Positions 46,774 through 55,679 of a stretch of DNA of 64,000 bases are shown here, piece after piece. Every line of letters starts with the position of its first letter. Position 1 is the first letter of the stretch. Made by a program: the position numbers and the translations under genes. A model generated the notes under the pieces. The model saw only the letters and a program-made list of their open reading frames with translations, did not search any database and was not told where the DNA came from. Source of the DNA: Bacteroides ilei (lineage in GTDB: Bacteria; Bacteroidota; Bacteroidia; Bacteroidales; Bacteroidaceae); contig NZ_LT635801.1 in the NCBI RefSeq assembly GCF_900128495.1, positions 1,842,734-1,906,733 of the forward strand, read 5' to 3'.

Positions 46774-48120
46774 ATGAATCTATTGAATAATTTTTGGAAT
46801 CGGAGTCTGGCTTTTGTTGCGATAGTGCTGTGTTTTGTGCAGATGTCTGCAAAAGATCTGTTTCCGGACGGGACTCCAGTTCCCGATTGGTTCCGCCAGA
46901 CCGAAATTGTGAAATTGCAGGACTTGGGTAAGAGTTACCGTATAACCGATTACGGAGTTGTGAATGACAGTACGATTGTGCAGACAGAAAAAATCCAGAC
47001 GGTCATAGATAAGGCCTCACAGGAAGGAGGCGGTGTAATCTATGTTCCGGAAGGAACTTTCTTGAGCGGTTCTTTGTTCTTCAAGCCGAATACACATCTG
47101 TATATAGAAAAGGGTGGTACATTGAAGGGAAGTGATGATATCAGTAATTTTGAGGTGATCGATACCCGTATGGAGGGACAGAACTTGAAGTATTTTGCCG
47201 CTTTGGTTAATGCTATCGGTGTTGACGGATTTACTATTTCGGGTGAAGGATGCATTAACGGTAATGGTTTGCGTTACTGGAAATCATTCTGGTTGCGAAG
47301 GAAAGTAAATCCCAAATGTACGAATCTGGAAGAACTCCGTCCCAGACTTCTGTATATTGCGGATAGCGACAATATTCAGTTGTCTGGTGTGAAATTGATG
47401 AATTCACCGTTCTGGACCACACATCTGTATCATTGCAATAACGCAAAATTGCTGAATCTGTATATTTTTGCTCCGGCAGCGCCGGTGAAGGCCCCGAGTT
47501 CGGACGCGATCGATATTGATGTCTGTGAAAATGTGCTGGTCAAGAACTGTTACATGTCGGTCAATGACGATGCTATCGCCTTAAAGGGGGGTAAAGGGCC
47601 GTGGGCCGACCAGGACAGTATTCATAACGGGGCTAACCGTAACATCATTATTGAGGATTGTGTATATGGTTTCTGTCACAGTGCGTTGACTTGTGGAAGC
47701 GAATCGGTACATAATCATAATATCATTCTCCGCCGTTGTCAAATAGACAGAGCACAACGTTTGTTGTGGCTGAAGATGCGTCCGGATACTCCGCAGGTCT
47801 ATGAGTATATAACAGTAGAGGATATTACTGGAAAAGTTTCAAGTTTTCTGTTTGCAAAACCCTGGACACAGTTCTTTGATCTGAAGGGACGTAAGGACAT
47901 CCCGTATTCATATTCAAACAATGTAACGATGCGGAATATCAAGATGGAATGTGATGTGGTGTTTGATGTGGTAAAGGCTGAAGACCAATATAAGCTTTCT
48001 GACTTTACGTTTGAAAATCTGGATTTGAAAGTGAATAAGGATTCATACATAAATAAAGATATTGTAAATCAGTTTGTTTTCAAGAACGTAAAGGTTAATG
48101 GTAAAGAGATTACAGATTGA
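46774..48120 (+). CDS. GH28 polygalacturonase-type enzyme
   Basis: 448 residues with an N-terminal signal sequence. It is a right-handed parallel beta-helix: YRITDYGVVNDSTIVQTEKI and KASQEGGGVIYVPEGTFLSG form the N-terminal cap, while SSDAIDIDVCENVLVKNCYM and VNDDAIALKGG carry the catalytic aspartates of GH28; FCHSALTCGSE replaces the usual GHG-type motif. It probably hydrolyses galacturonate linkages in rhamnogalacturonan or homogalacturonan. Divergent from the GH105 operon, sharing its regulatory region. Confidence 0.92.
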   Translation: MNLLNNFWNRSLAFVAIVLCFVQMSAKDLFPDGTPVPDWFRQTEIVKLQDLGKSYRITDYGVVNDSTIVQTEKIQTVIDKASQEGGGVIYVPEGTFLSGSLFFKPNTHLYIEKGGTLKGSDDISNFEVIDTRMEGQNLKYFAALVNAIGVDGFTISGEGCINGNGLRYWKSFWLRRKVNPKCTNLEELRPRLLYIADSDNIQLSGVKLMNSPFWTTHLYHCNNAKLLNLYIFAPAAPVKAPSSDAIDIDVCENVLVKNCYMSVNDDAIALKGGKGPWADQDSIHNGANRNIIIEDCVYGFCHSALTCGSESVHNHNIILRRCQIDRAQRLLWLKMRPDTPQVYEYITVEDITGKVSSFLFAKPWTQFFDLKGRKDIPYSYSNNVTMRNIKMECDVVFDVVKAEDQYKLSDFTFENLDLKVNKDSYINKDIVNQFVFKNVKVNGKEITD

Positions 48121-48175
48121 TGGGGTAATGGGGCTTCCATTGCATTGCCTGTCATATTTGTTTTCAAGAAACAGG

Positions 48176-48207
48176 GTCCGTCTGATTTTTTATCAGGCGG
48201 ATTTTTG
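48176..48207 (+). terminator. Terminator of the GH28 gene
   Basis: GTCCGTCTGAT (48176-48186) pairs with ATCAGGCGGAT (48192-48202), followed by TTTTT. Confidence 0.85.
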
Positions 48208-48221
48208 TGATTATACAAAAC

Positions 48222-48257
48222 AAAAAAGCCAATGTCCTGAAGGACACTGGCTTTTTT
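48222..48257 (-). terminator. Terminator of rplS
   Basis: A-rich stem AAAAAAGCCAATGTCCT with its near-complement ending GGCTTTTTT; on the minus strand it follows the rplS stop codon and ends in a U-run. It may also work in the other direction. Confidence 0.85.
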
Positions 48258-48284
48258 GTATGTAAGGAATGATAAGTCTTCAGA

Positions 48285-48638
48285 TTACACGTTAGCGCGT
48301 TTTTCCTGAATTCTGGCTTTCTTACCTGTAAGAGCACGCAAGTAGTACAATTTAGCACGGCGTACTTTACCGATTTTGTTAACAGTGATGCTGTCGATAG
48401 CCGGAGATTCCAATGGGAAAATACGTTCAACACCTACAGTTCCTGACATTTTACGTACAGTGAAACGTTTCTTTTCACCGTGACCTGAAATTTTGATAAC
48501 AACACCGCGATATGACTGAACACGTTCCTTGTTACCTTCAACGATACGGTATGCTACTGTTACTGTGTCACCTGCTTTGAATGAAGGATGCTGTTTGCCA
48601 GTAGCAAATGCTTCTTCTGCAATTTTAATTAAATCCAT
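48285..48638 (-). CDS. rplS: 50S ribosomal protein L19
   Basis: 117 residues. It begins [11 protein letters not shown] and has [20 protein letters not shown], the L19 signature [20 protein letters not shown] and the end [21 protein letters not shown]19 sits at the 30S-50S interface. The frame is open twelve codons further upstream to 48674, but MDLIKIAEE is the conserved start and an A-rich purine tract precedes it. It is a single-gene transcript with its own terminator. Confidence 0.96.
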   Translation of the reverse strand: MDLIKIAEEAFATGKQHPSFKAGDTVTVAYRIVEGNKERVQSYRGVVIKISGHGEKKRFTVRKMSGTVGVERIFPLESPAIDSITVNKIGKVRRAKLYYLRALTGKKARIQEKRANV

Positions 48639-48782
48639 TTTTTTTCTTTTTAATAAATTGTTTATCGTTACCAACGCAACATATCAAGTAACTCTTCTTG
48701 ACAGCGATTACGCGAAAGCGGTGCAAAGTAAGTGATTTTTTGTGATATAGGCAAATATTGGTCCTATAAATTTAATCCCTTT

Positions 48783-48814
48783 TTTGCTCTGATATAGTTT
48801 TTTGCGTATATTTG
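48783..48814 (+). promoter_or_regulatory. Promoter of the split 5'-nucleotidase unit
   Basis: TTTG (48783-48786) and TATATTTG (48807-48814), start-to-start 24 bp, match the Bacteroides consensus; the start codon is 20 bp downstream. Confidence 0.7.
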
Positions 48815-48834
48815 ACCGACTAAAAACAACTTGA

Positions 48835-49596
48835 ATGGAAATGAAGAGAGTAATAATCTATGGGGCGCTGGTCGGTGCCCTGTTCTTTACAGCTTGCAGT
48901 TCCGGCTATTCATTGATGTCGGTTGAAGGGGGAAGGGTCCCTGTTACAAAGGAATATGATGTGAATTCCGATGAAGTGGCTGCGCAGATTCTTGAACCTT
49001 ACAAGCATAAGATAGACAGTGTGATGGCTCCGGTCATCGGTCATGCTGCCAACCGCTTGGAAGCTTATCGTCCTGAATCTCCGTTATCGAATCTTATAGC
49101 CGATATTTTGGTGAGAAGTTCCAGCGAAAAGGCGGGGATCAAGGCTGATGTAGGAGTGATGAATATGGGAGGCATCCGTAATATATTGAATGAAGGTGAG
49201 ATTACGGTAGGTGATATTTATGAAATTGTACCGTTTCAGAATGCATTGGCCATTGTAACGATGAAAGGCGATATCCTGTTGGAGCTTTTCAAGGATATGG
49301 CTGCTGTACATGGGGAAGGATTGAGCGGTGCCCGGTTAGTCATATCTAAAGATGGGAAACTGATTGACGCAAAGGTAGGTGGTAAGCCGGTCGATCCGGA
49401 AAAGGAATATCATGTGGCGACTATCGATTATTTGGCTGAAGGGAATGATCGTATGGATGCATTTAAGAAAGCCATTACAAAGACTCAGCCGAAAGATGTT
49501 GTTTTGCGTGATTTGTTGATTGATTATGTAAAATACTGTGATGCCAAGGGGGAGTTTGTTGATGCGAAGGTTGAAGGACGTATTGTTGAACGGTAA
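48835..49596 (+). CDS. Lipoprotein with 5'-nucleotidase C-terminal (substrate-binding) domain
   Basis: 253 residues. The signal peptide ends ALFFTACSSG, so it is a lipoprotein. Residues ~60-253 are the C-terminal domain of UshA-type 5'-nucleotidases: SPLSNLIADILVRSS, DVGVMNMGGIRNILNEGEIT, IYEIVPFQNALAIVTMKGD and DYLAEGNDRMDAF, with the nucleotide-base-stacking Phe and the Asn-Met-Gly-Gly-x-Arg motif. The catalytic metallophosphatase domain is missing here and is encoded by the next gene, 13 bp downstream. The two products probably work as a complex in the periplasm. Confidence 0.9.
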   Translation: MEMKRVIIYGALVGALFFTACSSGYSLMSVEGGRVPVTKEYDVNSDEVAAQILEPYKHKIDSVMAPVIGHAANRLEAYRPESPLSNLIADILVRSSSEKAGIKADVGVMNMGGIRNILNEGEITVGDIYEIVPFQNALAIVTMKGDILLELFKDMAAVHGEGLSGARLVISKDGKLIDAKVGGKPVDPEKEYHVATIDYLAEGNDRMDAFKKAITKTQPKDVVLRDLLIDYVKYCDAKGEFVDAKVEGRIVER

Positions 49597-49609
49597 GGAG
49601 GAATAGAAG

Positions 49610-50455
49610 ATGAAAAAGTTTTTTATTATGATTTGTGCCTGCCTGTTTGTCGGATCTGTATCGGCCCAGGCAGATAAGGAACTGCTTATTTTCCATACAA
49701 ACGATATGCATAGCCGTGTGGAACCTTTTTCTGATGATTATCAGGATACGCTTCTGGCCGGTAAGGCAGGAATGGTAAGACGTGCTACCTTTATCAGTCG
49801 GCAGCGGAAGGAACATCCGGATCTGCTTTTGTTCGATTCGGGTGATTTTTCTCAAGGTACACCTTATTATAATATGTTCAAAGGGGAGGTTGAAATCAAG
49901 TTGATGAATGCAATGAAGTATGATGCCGGCACAATTGGCAATCATGAATTTGATTTCGGGCTGGACAATATGGCCCGTCTGTTCAAAATGGCTGATTTTC
50001 CTATCGTTTGTGCCAATTATGATGTGAGGGGAACTGTACTGGAAGGACTGGTGAAGGAATATACGGTCATTGAACGGGAAGGGGTGAGAATCGGTGTCTT
50101 CGGCCTGGGTGCTCCTCTTGACGGATTGGTTGCCGCCCATTGTTACGGTAATGTGAAATATGAGGATCCGGTTTCGGAAGCACAGCGTATCGCTGATATT
50201 CTGAAGAATCAGGAAAAATGTGATCTGGTAATCTGTCTGTCACATTTGGGATGGATGGAGGATCAGTTTTCGGATATCGAACTTATAGAAAATACACGGA
50301 ATATTGATGTCGTGCTAGGAGGACATTCACATTCTTATTTCACGGAACCTAAATTCTATAAGAATCTGGATGGTGTGGATGTACCGGTCCAGCAGATGGG
50401 TAAGAATGCCGCCTTTGTCGGTAAGATGGTGTTGAAGTTGCAGAAGAATCGATAA
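49610..50455 (+). CDS. 5'-nucleotidase N-terminal metallophosphatase domain protein
   Basis: 281 residues with a signal peptide (FFIMICACLFVGSVSAQA). The dimetal phosphatase motifs are all present: HTNDMHSRVEP (Asp, His), FDSGDFSQGTPYY, TIGNHEFDFG, LSHLGWMEDQ and GGHSHSYF. It ends after the catalytic domain, with no substrate-binding domain, which the gene just upstream supplies. A purine-rich GGAGGA precedes the start. Function: dephosphorylation of extracellular nucleotides or related esters. Confidence 0.92.
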   Translation: MKKFFIMICACLFVGSVSAQADKELLIFHTNDMHSRVEPFSDDYQDTLLAGKAGMVRRATFISRQRKEHPDLLLFDSGDFSQGTPYYNMFKGEVEIKLMNAMKYDAGTIGNHEFDFGLDNMARLFKMADFPIVCANYDVRGTVLEGLVKEYTVIEREGVRIGVFGLGAPLDGLVAAHCYGNVKYEDPVSEAQRIADILKNQEKCDLVICLSHLGWMEDQFSDIELIENTRNIDVVLGGHSHSYFTEPKFYKNLDGVDVPVQQMGKNAAFVGKMVLKLQKNR

Positions 50456-50458
50456 ATA

Positions 50459-50501
50459 GCAGAGGTGAAGCTGGAATATATCGGGCTTCACCTCTGTTTT
50501 T
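50459..50501 (+). terminator. Terminator of the split nucleotidase unit
   Basis: AGAGGTGAAGC (50461-50471) pairs with GCTTCACCTCT (50485-50495), followed by a T-run. The GH3 gene starts immediately after. Confidence 0.82.
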
Positions 50502-50516
50502 ACATAAATGTTGGAT

Positions 50517-53492
50517 ATGAAGATTTACAGATACATAGGTGTTGTTTTTATTTGTTTTCTGACCGTATCGGCCGTTTACGGGCAGCCGGTGGGGATATTG
50601 CGTAATATAAAGGATACAGTGGCCTGTAACCGATGGGTAGAACAGAAACTGTCACAGATGACTTTAAAGCAGAAGATCGGACAGTTGTTTATTCATACGA
50701 TGGCTCCTTATACCAATGAGAGGAATCGCGAGGAACTTGAACGGGCCGTAATGGATTATGGCGTGGGGGGGCTTCTTTTTTCGGGAGGTGAAGCCGATAA
50801 GCAGCTTCAGCTGACAAATGAAGCTCAGAAACTGGCCGAAATACCTCTTTTGATCACTTTTGATGGTGAATGGGGATTGGCTATGCGTCTGAAAGATACT
50901 CCTGAGTTTCCCAGAAACCGGGTGCTGGGGTGTATCCGGAATGATACATTGATATATAGGTACGGGCGTGAAGTGGCGCGTCAGTTGCGTGAGATAGGAG
51001 TGCACGTGAATTTTGCTCCTGTAGCCGACGTAGATAACAACCCGGACAATCCGGTTATAAATATCCGCTCTTTCGGTGGAAATCCGCGTGAAGTGGCCCG
51101 AAAAGTCATTGCTTATTCCCGGGGACTGGAAGACGGCGGTGTGATGGCTGTATGTAAACATTTTCCGGGGCATGGGGATACTGAGGTGGATTCGCATGTT
51201 TCTTTACCGGTCTTGCAGTTTGACCGTCAGCGTCTGGACAGTGTCGAGCTGTATCCTTTCAGAGAAGCGGTCAAGGCCGGTGTCAGCGGAATGATGGTAG
51301 GGCATCTGAAAGTTCCCGAATTAAGTGGAAAGCCTGCTTCCATTTCTTCTAATATTATAATGAATACATTGAGGAAGGATCTTCATTTTTCGGGAATGGT
51401 CTTTACGGATGCTCTTGAAATGGGAGGTATTGCGAAAAATTCGGATGATGTCTGTGTCGATGCTTTGGCTGCCGGAAATGATATGTTATTGGTTCCCAGG
51501 AATTTGAAACGGAGTATGGCTGGGGTATTAAAGGCTGTCAAGGACGGACGCATTACAGAAGAGTATATCACGGAAAAATGTCGTAAGGTACTGATATATA
51601 AGTATGCCTTGGGGCTGGATAAGAATCCGGTTATAGGGACAGAGGATCTTTCCCGGCGTCTGTCTACTGATGCTACGAATGCATTGATTAAAGAGTTGGA
51701 GCATGCGGCGGTAACCGTTATCAAGGATTCTTTGGATATACTTCCGTTAGACTTGTCTTTATCGGGAAGTGTATTGCTGAGTGTTTCTTCTTCCTTGACG
51801 GAAGCCTACCCTTTTTATAAGGAAATGCATAAATCGATGGCTTTGGCCTGGGTTCACGCAAATGTGGATTCCTTGGAGCAAATCAGGGAACGGATCCGTC
51901 CTGCCCAGCAGGTAATAGTAGCGTTGCATCAGCAGGATTGCAAGGAATTTGAATCGCTGATAGCCGATCTGGCTGCCGACAAGCCTTTGGTATTGGTCTG
52001 TTTTTGTCCGCAGGAGGTCTTGAAAAAAATACCTTCTATTACGGAGCGGGCGTCTTCTGTCGTTCTGGCACATGCCTCTGATGCAGATCTGCAGAAGTAT
52101 GTGGCCGATGTTCTTGTTGGCAAGAATGTTGCAGATGGATTCCTTTCGGTTGATATACAGGGGGTGGCCAAATCGGGGACCGGAATTGTACTTGATCCTG
52201 ACAATCCTCGTTCATATGTTCCTGAAGATTTCGGAATGGATTCGGGGGTTCTGGCACGGATTGATGAAATTGCTCGGGAAGGTATTCGTGAACAGGCTTT
52301 TCCCGGTTGTCATATACTTGTTTTAAAGGAAGGATATCCTGTGTATAACAAATGTTTTGGTAACCAGACCTATGATTCGGGTGTGGCGGTAAAGGAAAAT
52401 GATATATATGATCTGGCTTCAGTCAGTAAGGTTGCCGGGACGTTGTTGGCTGTCATGAAGTTGTATGATGAAGGACGTATCGGGCTTACCGATAGGATAG
52501 GTCGTTACATTCCTGCCTTGAAAGGGACTGATAAACAGAATATAACCGTCCAGGAGCTGCTCTTCCATGAATCCGGATTGCCTGCTTCGTTGCCTTTTTA
52601 TTTAGAAGCGATAGATTTAAAGAACACGAAGGGGGGACTCTTCAGGAAGAAACGTGACACTAACCATACATTGCAGATAGATGAAAACCTGTTTGTAAAT
52701 CCTGATTTTGTCTATAAGAAGATGTGGGTTTCGACGGATTCTGCCGACGTTTATTCTTTGCGTTTGTCAGACCGGTTGTTTCTGAATCCTGAATTTCATG
52801 ATGTAATTATGGATGAGATTGCCAAGGCACCGGTAAAAGGACATTCCTACCGTTACAGCTGTGTGAATTTCATGTTGTTGAAGGAGATAGTCGAGAATAT
52901 TTCCGGAGTTGCCATGGATACCTATCTTGACAGTGTTTTCTATAAGCCGATGGGCTTGATTCATACGGCTTACCAACCCTTGAAGCATTTTGAAAAAAGT
53001 CGTATTGTTCCTACGTTGAAATATGATTTTCTGCGGAAAGGGGAATTGAGAGGATATGTCCATGATGAAGCTGCTGCTTTTATGGGAGGTGTTTCGGGAA
53101 ATGCAGGCTTGTTTTCTACGGCCCGCGATGTATCTGTCATATTCCAGATGCTGCTGGATCGGGGAGTTTGCGGTGATGTCCGGTATTTGAGCAGGGCCAC
53201 TTGCGATCTGTTCTTGACGATGAAGTCAAAGGATAGTCGTCGTGGGTTAGGTTTCGACAAACCGGATTCAGATGATGCTGATAACAGTCCTTGTGCTGCC
53301 GAGGTTCCAGCTTCGGCTTTCGGGCATACCGGATATACCGGAACAGCCGTCTGGGCTGATCCGGACAATGATATCGTTTTTGTATTTATGAGTAACCGGA
53401 CATATCCGCAAGCTTATGACCATAAAAAATTGACTCAGCTGAATATCCGTCCCAGGATACAACAGGCAATATATCAGTCATTAACCCGATGA
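50517..53492 (+). CDS. GH3 beta-N-acetylhexosaminidase fused to serine beta-lactamase-like domain
   Basis: About 991 residues. A signal peptide ends at VSAVYG/QP. The GH3 part (~30-370) has the NagZ-type general acid/base motif KHFPGHGDTEVDSHVSLPV and nucleophile segment FTDALEMGG. A linker domain follows, and from about 575 a class C beta-lactamase-type serine hydrolase: SVSK (SxxK), YSCVN (YxN) and FGHTGYTG (HTG). The fusion suggests processing of peptidoglycan fragments, removing GlcNAc and cleaving a stem-peptide or ester bond. ATG 50508, three codons upstream, is also possible. Confidence 0.93.
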   Translation: MKIYRYIGVVFICFLTVSAVYGQPVGILRNIKDTVACNRWVEQKLSQMTLKQKIGQLFIHTMAPYTNERNREELERAVMDYGVGGLLFSGGEADKQLQLTNEAQKLAEIPLLITFDGEWGLAMRLKDTPEFPRNRVLGCIRNDTLIYRYGREVARQLREIGVHVNFAPVADVDNNPDNPVINIRSFGGNPREVARKVIAYSRGLEDGGVMAVCKHFPGHGDTEVDSHVSLPVLQFDRQRLDSVELYPFREAVKAGVSGMMVGHLKVPELSGKPASISSNIIMNTLRKDLHFSGMVFTDALEMGGIAKNSDDVCVDALAAGNDMLLVPRNLKRSMAGVLKAVKDGRITEEYITEKCRKVLIYKYALGLDKNPVIGTEDLSRRLSTDATNALIKELEHAAVTVIKDSLDILPLDLSLSGSVLLSVSSSLTEAYPFYKEMHKSMALAWVHANVDSLEQIRERIRPAQQVIVALHQQDCKEFESLIADLAADKPLVLVCFCPQEVLKKIPSITERASSVVLAHASDADLQKYVADVLVGKNVADGFLSVDIQGVAKSGTGIVLDPDNPRSYVPEDFGMDSGVLARIDEIAREGIREQAFPGCHILVLKEGYPVYNKCFGNQTYDSGVAVKENDIYDLASVSKVAGTLLAVMKLYDEGRIGLTDRIGRYIPALKGTDKQNITVQELLFHESGLPASLPFYLEAIDLKNTKGGLFRKKRDTNHTLQIDENLFVNPDFVYKKMWVSTDSADVYSLRLSDRLFLNPEFHDVIMDEIAKAPVKGHSYRYSCVNFMLLKEIVENISGVAMDTYLDSVFYKPMGLIHTAYQPLKHFEKSRIVPTLKYDFLRKGELRGYVHDEAAAFMGGVSGNAGLFSTARDVSVIFQMLLDRGVCGDVRYLSRATCDLFLTMKSKDSRRGLGFDKPDSDDADNSPCAAEVPASAFGHTGYTGTAVWADPDNDIVFVFMSNRTYPQAYDHKKLTQLNIRPRIQQAIYQSLTR

Positions 53493-53562
53493 TGTCTATT
53501 TAGACTATGTACAAATTAGATAAATTATGTAAAGTGTATGTTACAATTTCTAGCAAAAAATA

Positions 53563-53570
53563 TAACTTTG
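53563..53570 (+). promoter_or_regulatory. -7 element for the ferredoxin gene
   Basis: TAACTTTG, an exact match, 42 bp before the start codon; no TTTG at the expected -33 position. Confidence 0.55.
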
Positions 53571-53612
53571 CAATAACAAATTAGTACTAATAATAATTTA
53601 ACTTTTACTACA

Positions 53613-53780
53613 ATGGCTTACGTAATTAGTGACGATTGTATCGCTTGCGGTACTTGTATCGATGAATGTCCGGTTGGCGCAATTTCTGAAGGTGATAAGT
53701 ATTCTATTAACCCGGAAATGTGTACAGAATGTGGAACATGCGCAGATGTATGTCCTTCTGAAGCTATCCACCAGGGATAA
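53613..53780 (+). CDS. 2[4Fe-4S] ferredoxin, 55 residues
   Basis: This short gene encodes a classic clostridial-type ferredoxin. It starts MAYVISDDCIACGTCIDECP and ends VCPSEAIHQG. Two CxxCxxCxxxCP motifs bind the two clusters: CIACGTCIDECP and CTECGTCADVCP. It carries electrons at low potential, for example from pyruvate:ferredoxin oxidoreductase, in an anaerobe. It has its own promoter and terminator and is monocistronic. Confidence 0.96.
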   Translation: MAYVISDDCIACGTCIDECPVGAISEGDKYSINPEMCTECGTCADVCPSEAIHQG

Positions 53781-53807
53781 GAATCGAGACATCGTCTTTG
53801 AAATGCA

Positions 53808-53839
53808 TAATAGGCTGCCCTAAGGGTGGCCTATTTTTT
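53808..53839 (+). terminator. Terminator of the ferredoxin gene
   Basis: AATAGGC-GCC pairs with GGC-GCCTATT around a CTAA loop, followed by seven T. Confidence 0.82.
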
Positions 53840-53977
53840 TATCTGGATATTCATGGGTGATGCTTGCTTGTTTTCATTATAGGGTAGATTGTGATATATA
53901 AATTGTAGCTTTTGTGGAATATTATTCTGTTGGAATAAAGAATTATAAATTTGTGGCTGTTTTTCTTTTTTATTTAC

Positions 53978-53985
53978 TAATTTTG
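53978..53985 (+). promoter_or_regulatory. Native -7 element of the second SusC/SusD operon, now upstream of an IS
   Basis: TAATTTTG fits TAnnTTTG and lies 43 bp before the left end of the IS. If the IS and one target copy are removed, the susC start codon falls about 100 bp downstream, a normal leader length. Confidence 0.55.
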
Positions 53986-54070
53986 CGGGCGATTTTTTTT
54001 CATTTAGATTGCTAGTCTTTGATGTGTTCCTAAATTCCGCAGCATTTTAGTTTAACTTATTTTATAAGTA

Positions 54071-54095
54071 CCTGAGCAACAAAAAGTTGCTCAGG
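54071..54095. repeat. Perfect 10-bp hairpin in the IS leader
   Basis: CCTGAGCAAC and GTTGCTCAGG flank a five-A loop, followed by ATTTT, 70 bp upstream of the transposase start. Probably blocks read-through from outside promoters or hides the transposase start in such transcripts. Confidence 0.6.
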
Positions 54096-54164
54096 ATTTT
54101 GCCATGTCAGATTTTTCACCTATCTTAGTGTTGCAAATCAAAATATGTATCAAACCCGACAGAC

Positions 54165-55451
54165 ATGGCAAAGGTAGCAATAAAATCTGAGAAACTCTCT
54201 CCTTTTGGAGGAATTTTTTCAATAATGGAGCAATTTGACTCCAATCTCTCATCTGTAATCGACTCAACCCTCGGTATGAGATGTAGGCTGTATGGTTATC
54301 AATACAGCGAAATCATCCGTTCGCTTATGAGCGTTTATTTCTGTGGCGGCTCATGCATAGAGGATGTCACCACTCATCTGATGTATCACCTCTCGCTTCA
54401 TCCGACACTTCGCACATGCAGTGCCGACACGATTCTCAGAGCCATAAAGGAACTGACCCAGGATAACATTTCCTACACATCCGACACTGGCAAGACCTAC
54501 GACTTAAACACGGCAGACATGCTGAATACACTGCTCCTCAATTGCCTATTGTCCACAGGGCAGCTGAAAGATGGCGAGGGGTATGACGTTGACTTCGACC
54601 ACCAGTTCATAGAGGCTGAGAAGTTTGATGCGAAACCCACATACAAGAAGTTTCTCGGATACCGTCCTGGCGTGGCGGTTATTGGCGACTTGATTGTCGG
54701 CATTGAGAACAGCGACGGCAACACAAATGTCCGTTTCCACCAGAAGGACACGCTGAAGAGGTTCTTTGAAAGGTTTGAAAAGAACAAGCTTATGATCAAC
54801 CGTTTCAGAGCTGATTGCGGCTCGTGTTCTGAAGAGATAGTGGAAGAGATTGCTAAACACTGCAAGACCTTCTATATCCGTGCCAACCGATGCAGTTCGC
54901 TCTACAATGACATCTTTGCCCTCAGAGGTTGGAAGAAAGTGGAATTGGGCGGCATTGAGTTTGAGCTGGCCTCCATTCTCATCGAGAAATGGAAAGGGAA
55001 GGCATACCGTCTTGTGATTCAAAGACAGAAGCGGATAGACGGCGAACTCGACCTGTGGGAAGGAGAATACACCTACCGCTGCATCCTTACAAATGACTAC
55101 GAGTCTTCCGAGAAAGAGATTGTCGAATTCTATAACCTCCGTGGAGGGAAGGAACGCATCTTCGATGACATGAATAACGGATTCGGCTGGAACAGGCTTC
55201 CAAAATCCTTCATGGGAGAAAACACGGTGTTTCTTCTGCTTACGGCACTCATACGCAACTTCTATAAATTCATCATGGCGAGGCTTGACGTGAAGAGGTT
55301 CGGACTCAAAGCAACAAGCCGCATCAAGGCGTTTGTCTTCAAGTTCATCTCTGTGCCAGCCAAATGGGTCAGGACATCAAGGCAGTATGTGCTGAATATC
55401 TATTCATGCAACAACGCTTATGCTGATGTGTTCCAGAATGACTTTGGATGA
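54165..55451 (+). CDS. IS1380-family transposase
   Basis: 428 residues, a DDE transposase. It starts MAKVAIKSEKLSPFGGIFSI and has DVDFDHQFIEAEKFDAKPTY-type first catalytic Asp segment, FRADCGSCSEEIVEEIAKHC for the second, and NLRGGKERIFDDMNNGFGWN around the third acidic residue, characteristic of IS1380 (the YREK-type signature region). No stop or frameshift is present and the element ends are intact, so it may be active. Confidence 0.93.
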   Translation: MAKVAIKSEKLSPFGGIFSIMEQFDSNLSSVIDSTLGMRCRLYGYQYSEIIRSLMSVYFCGGSCIEDVTTHLMYHLSLHPTLRTCSADTILRAIKELTQDNISYTSDTGKTYDLNTADMLNTLLLNCLLSTGQLKDGEGYDVDFDHQFIEAEKFDAKPTYKKFLGYRPGVAVIGDLIVGIENSDGNTNVRFHQKDTLKRFFERFEKNKLMINRFRADCGSCSEEIVEEIAKHCKTFYIRANRCSSLYNDIFALRGWKKVELGGIEFELASILIEKWKGKAYRLVIQRQKRIDGELDLWEGEYTYRCILTNDYESSEKEIVEFYNLRGGKERIFDDMNNGFGWNRLPKSFMGENTVFLLLTALIRNFYKFIMARLDVKRFGLKATSRIKAFVFKFISVPAKWVRTSRQYVLNIYSCNNAYADVFQNDFG

Positions 55452-55679
55452 CACCGACAACTTATGGTCGTGATTTTGCGTATTGCCTCAAGTCGCATGG
55501 TGGGGTAAGGGGATTTAATGCGTCTTTGTGGCGATTTTTGCTGCGTTGCACCCTCTTTTGCCACAGTGTCGCTACCTTTTTGACCTCTGTGTCATCTTAT
55601 GAGGGCGGTTGCGGATTTGAGGGTGTTTAAAGATTAAAGAAAGATTGGCGTTTTAGAGGTAATAATAAAATAAACAAGT

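Larger units (their letters stand above)
54029..55622 (+). mobile_element. Complete IS1380-family insertion sequence, 1594 bp
   Basis: Terminal inverted repeats match at 12 of 15 positions: left CCTAAATTCCGCAGC (54029-54043) and right, read inward on the other strand, CCTCAAATCCGCAAC (55622-55608). The 5-bp target duplication GTGTT flanks both ends (54024-54028 and 55623-55627). One transposase gene fills the element. Ends, length and gene match IS612/IS613-like Bacteroides elements as I recall them. Confidence 0.92.

Noticed and set aside
54071..54095. Palindrome CCTGAGCAAC/GTTGCTCAGG as the left end of the IS
   Set aside because: No partner at the right side and no target duplication; the ends at 54029 and 55622 have both.
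55651..55659. TTTTAGAGG as the right end of the IS
   Set aside because: Weaker match to the left repeat and flanking bases TAAT do not match TGTT; the 55622 end gives a 5-bp duplication.
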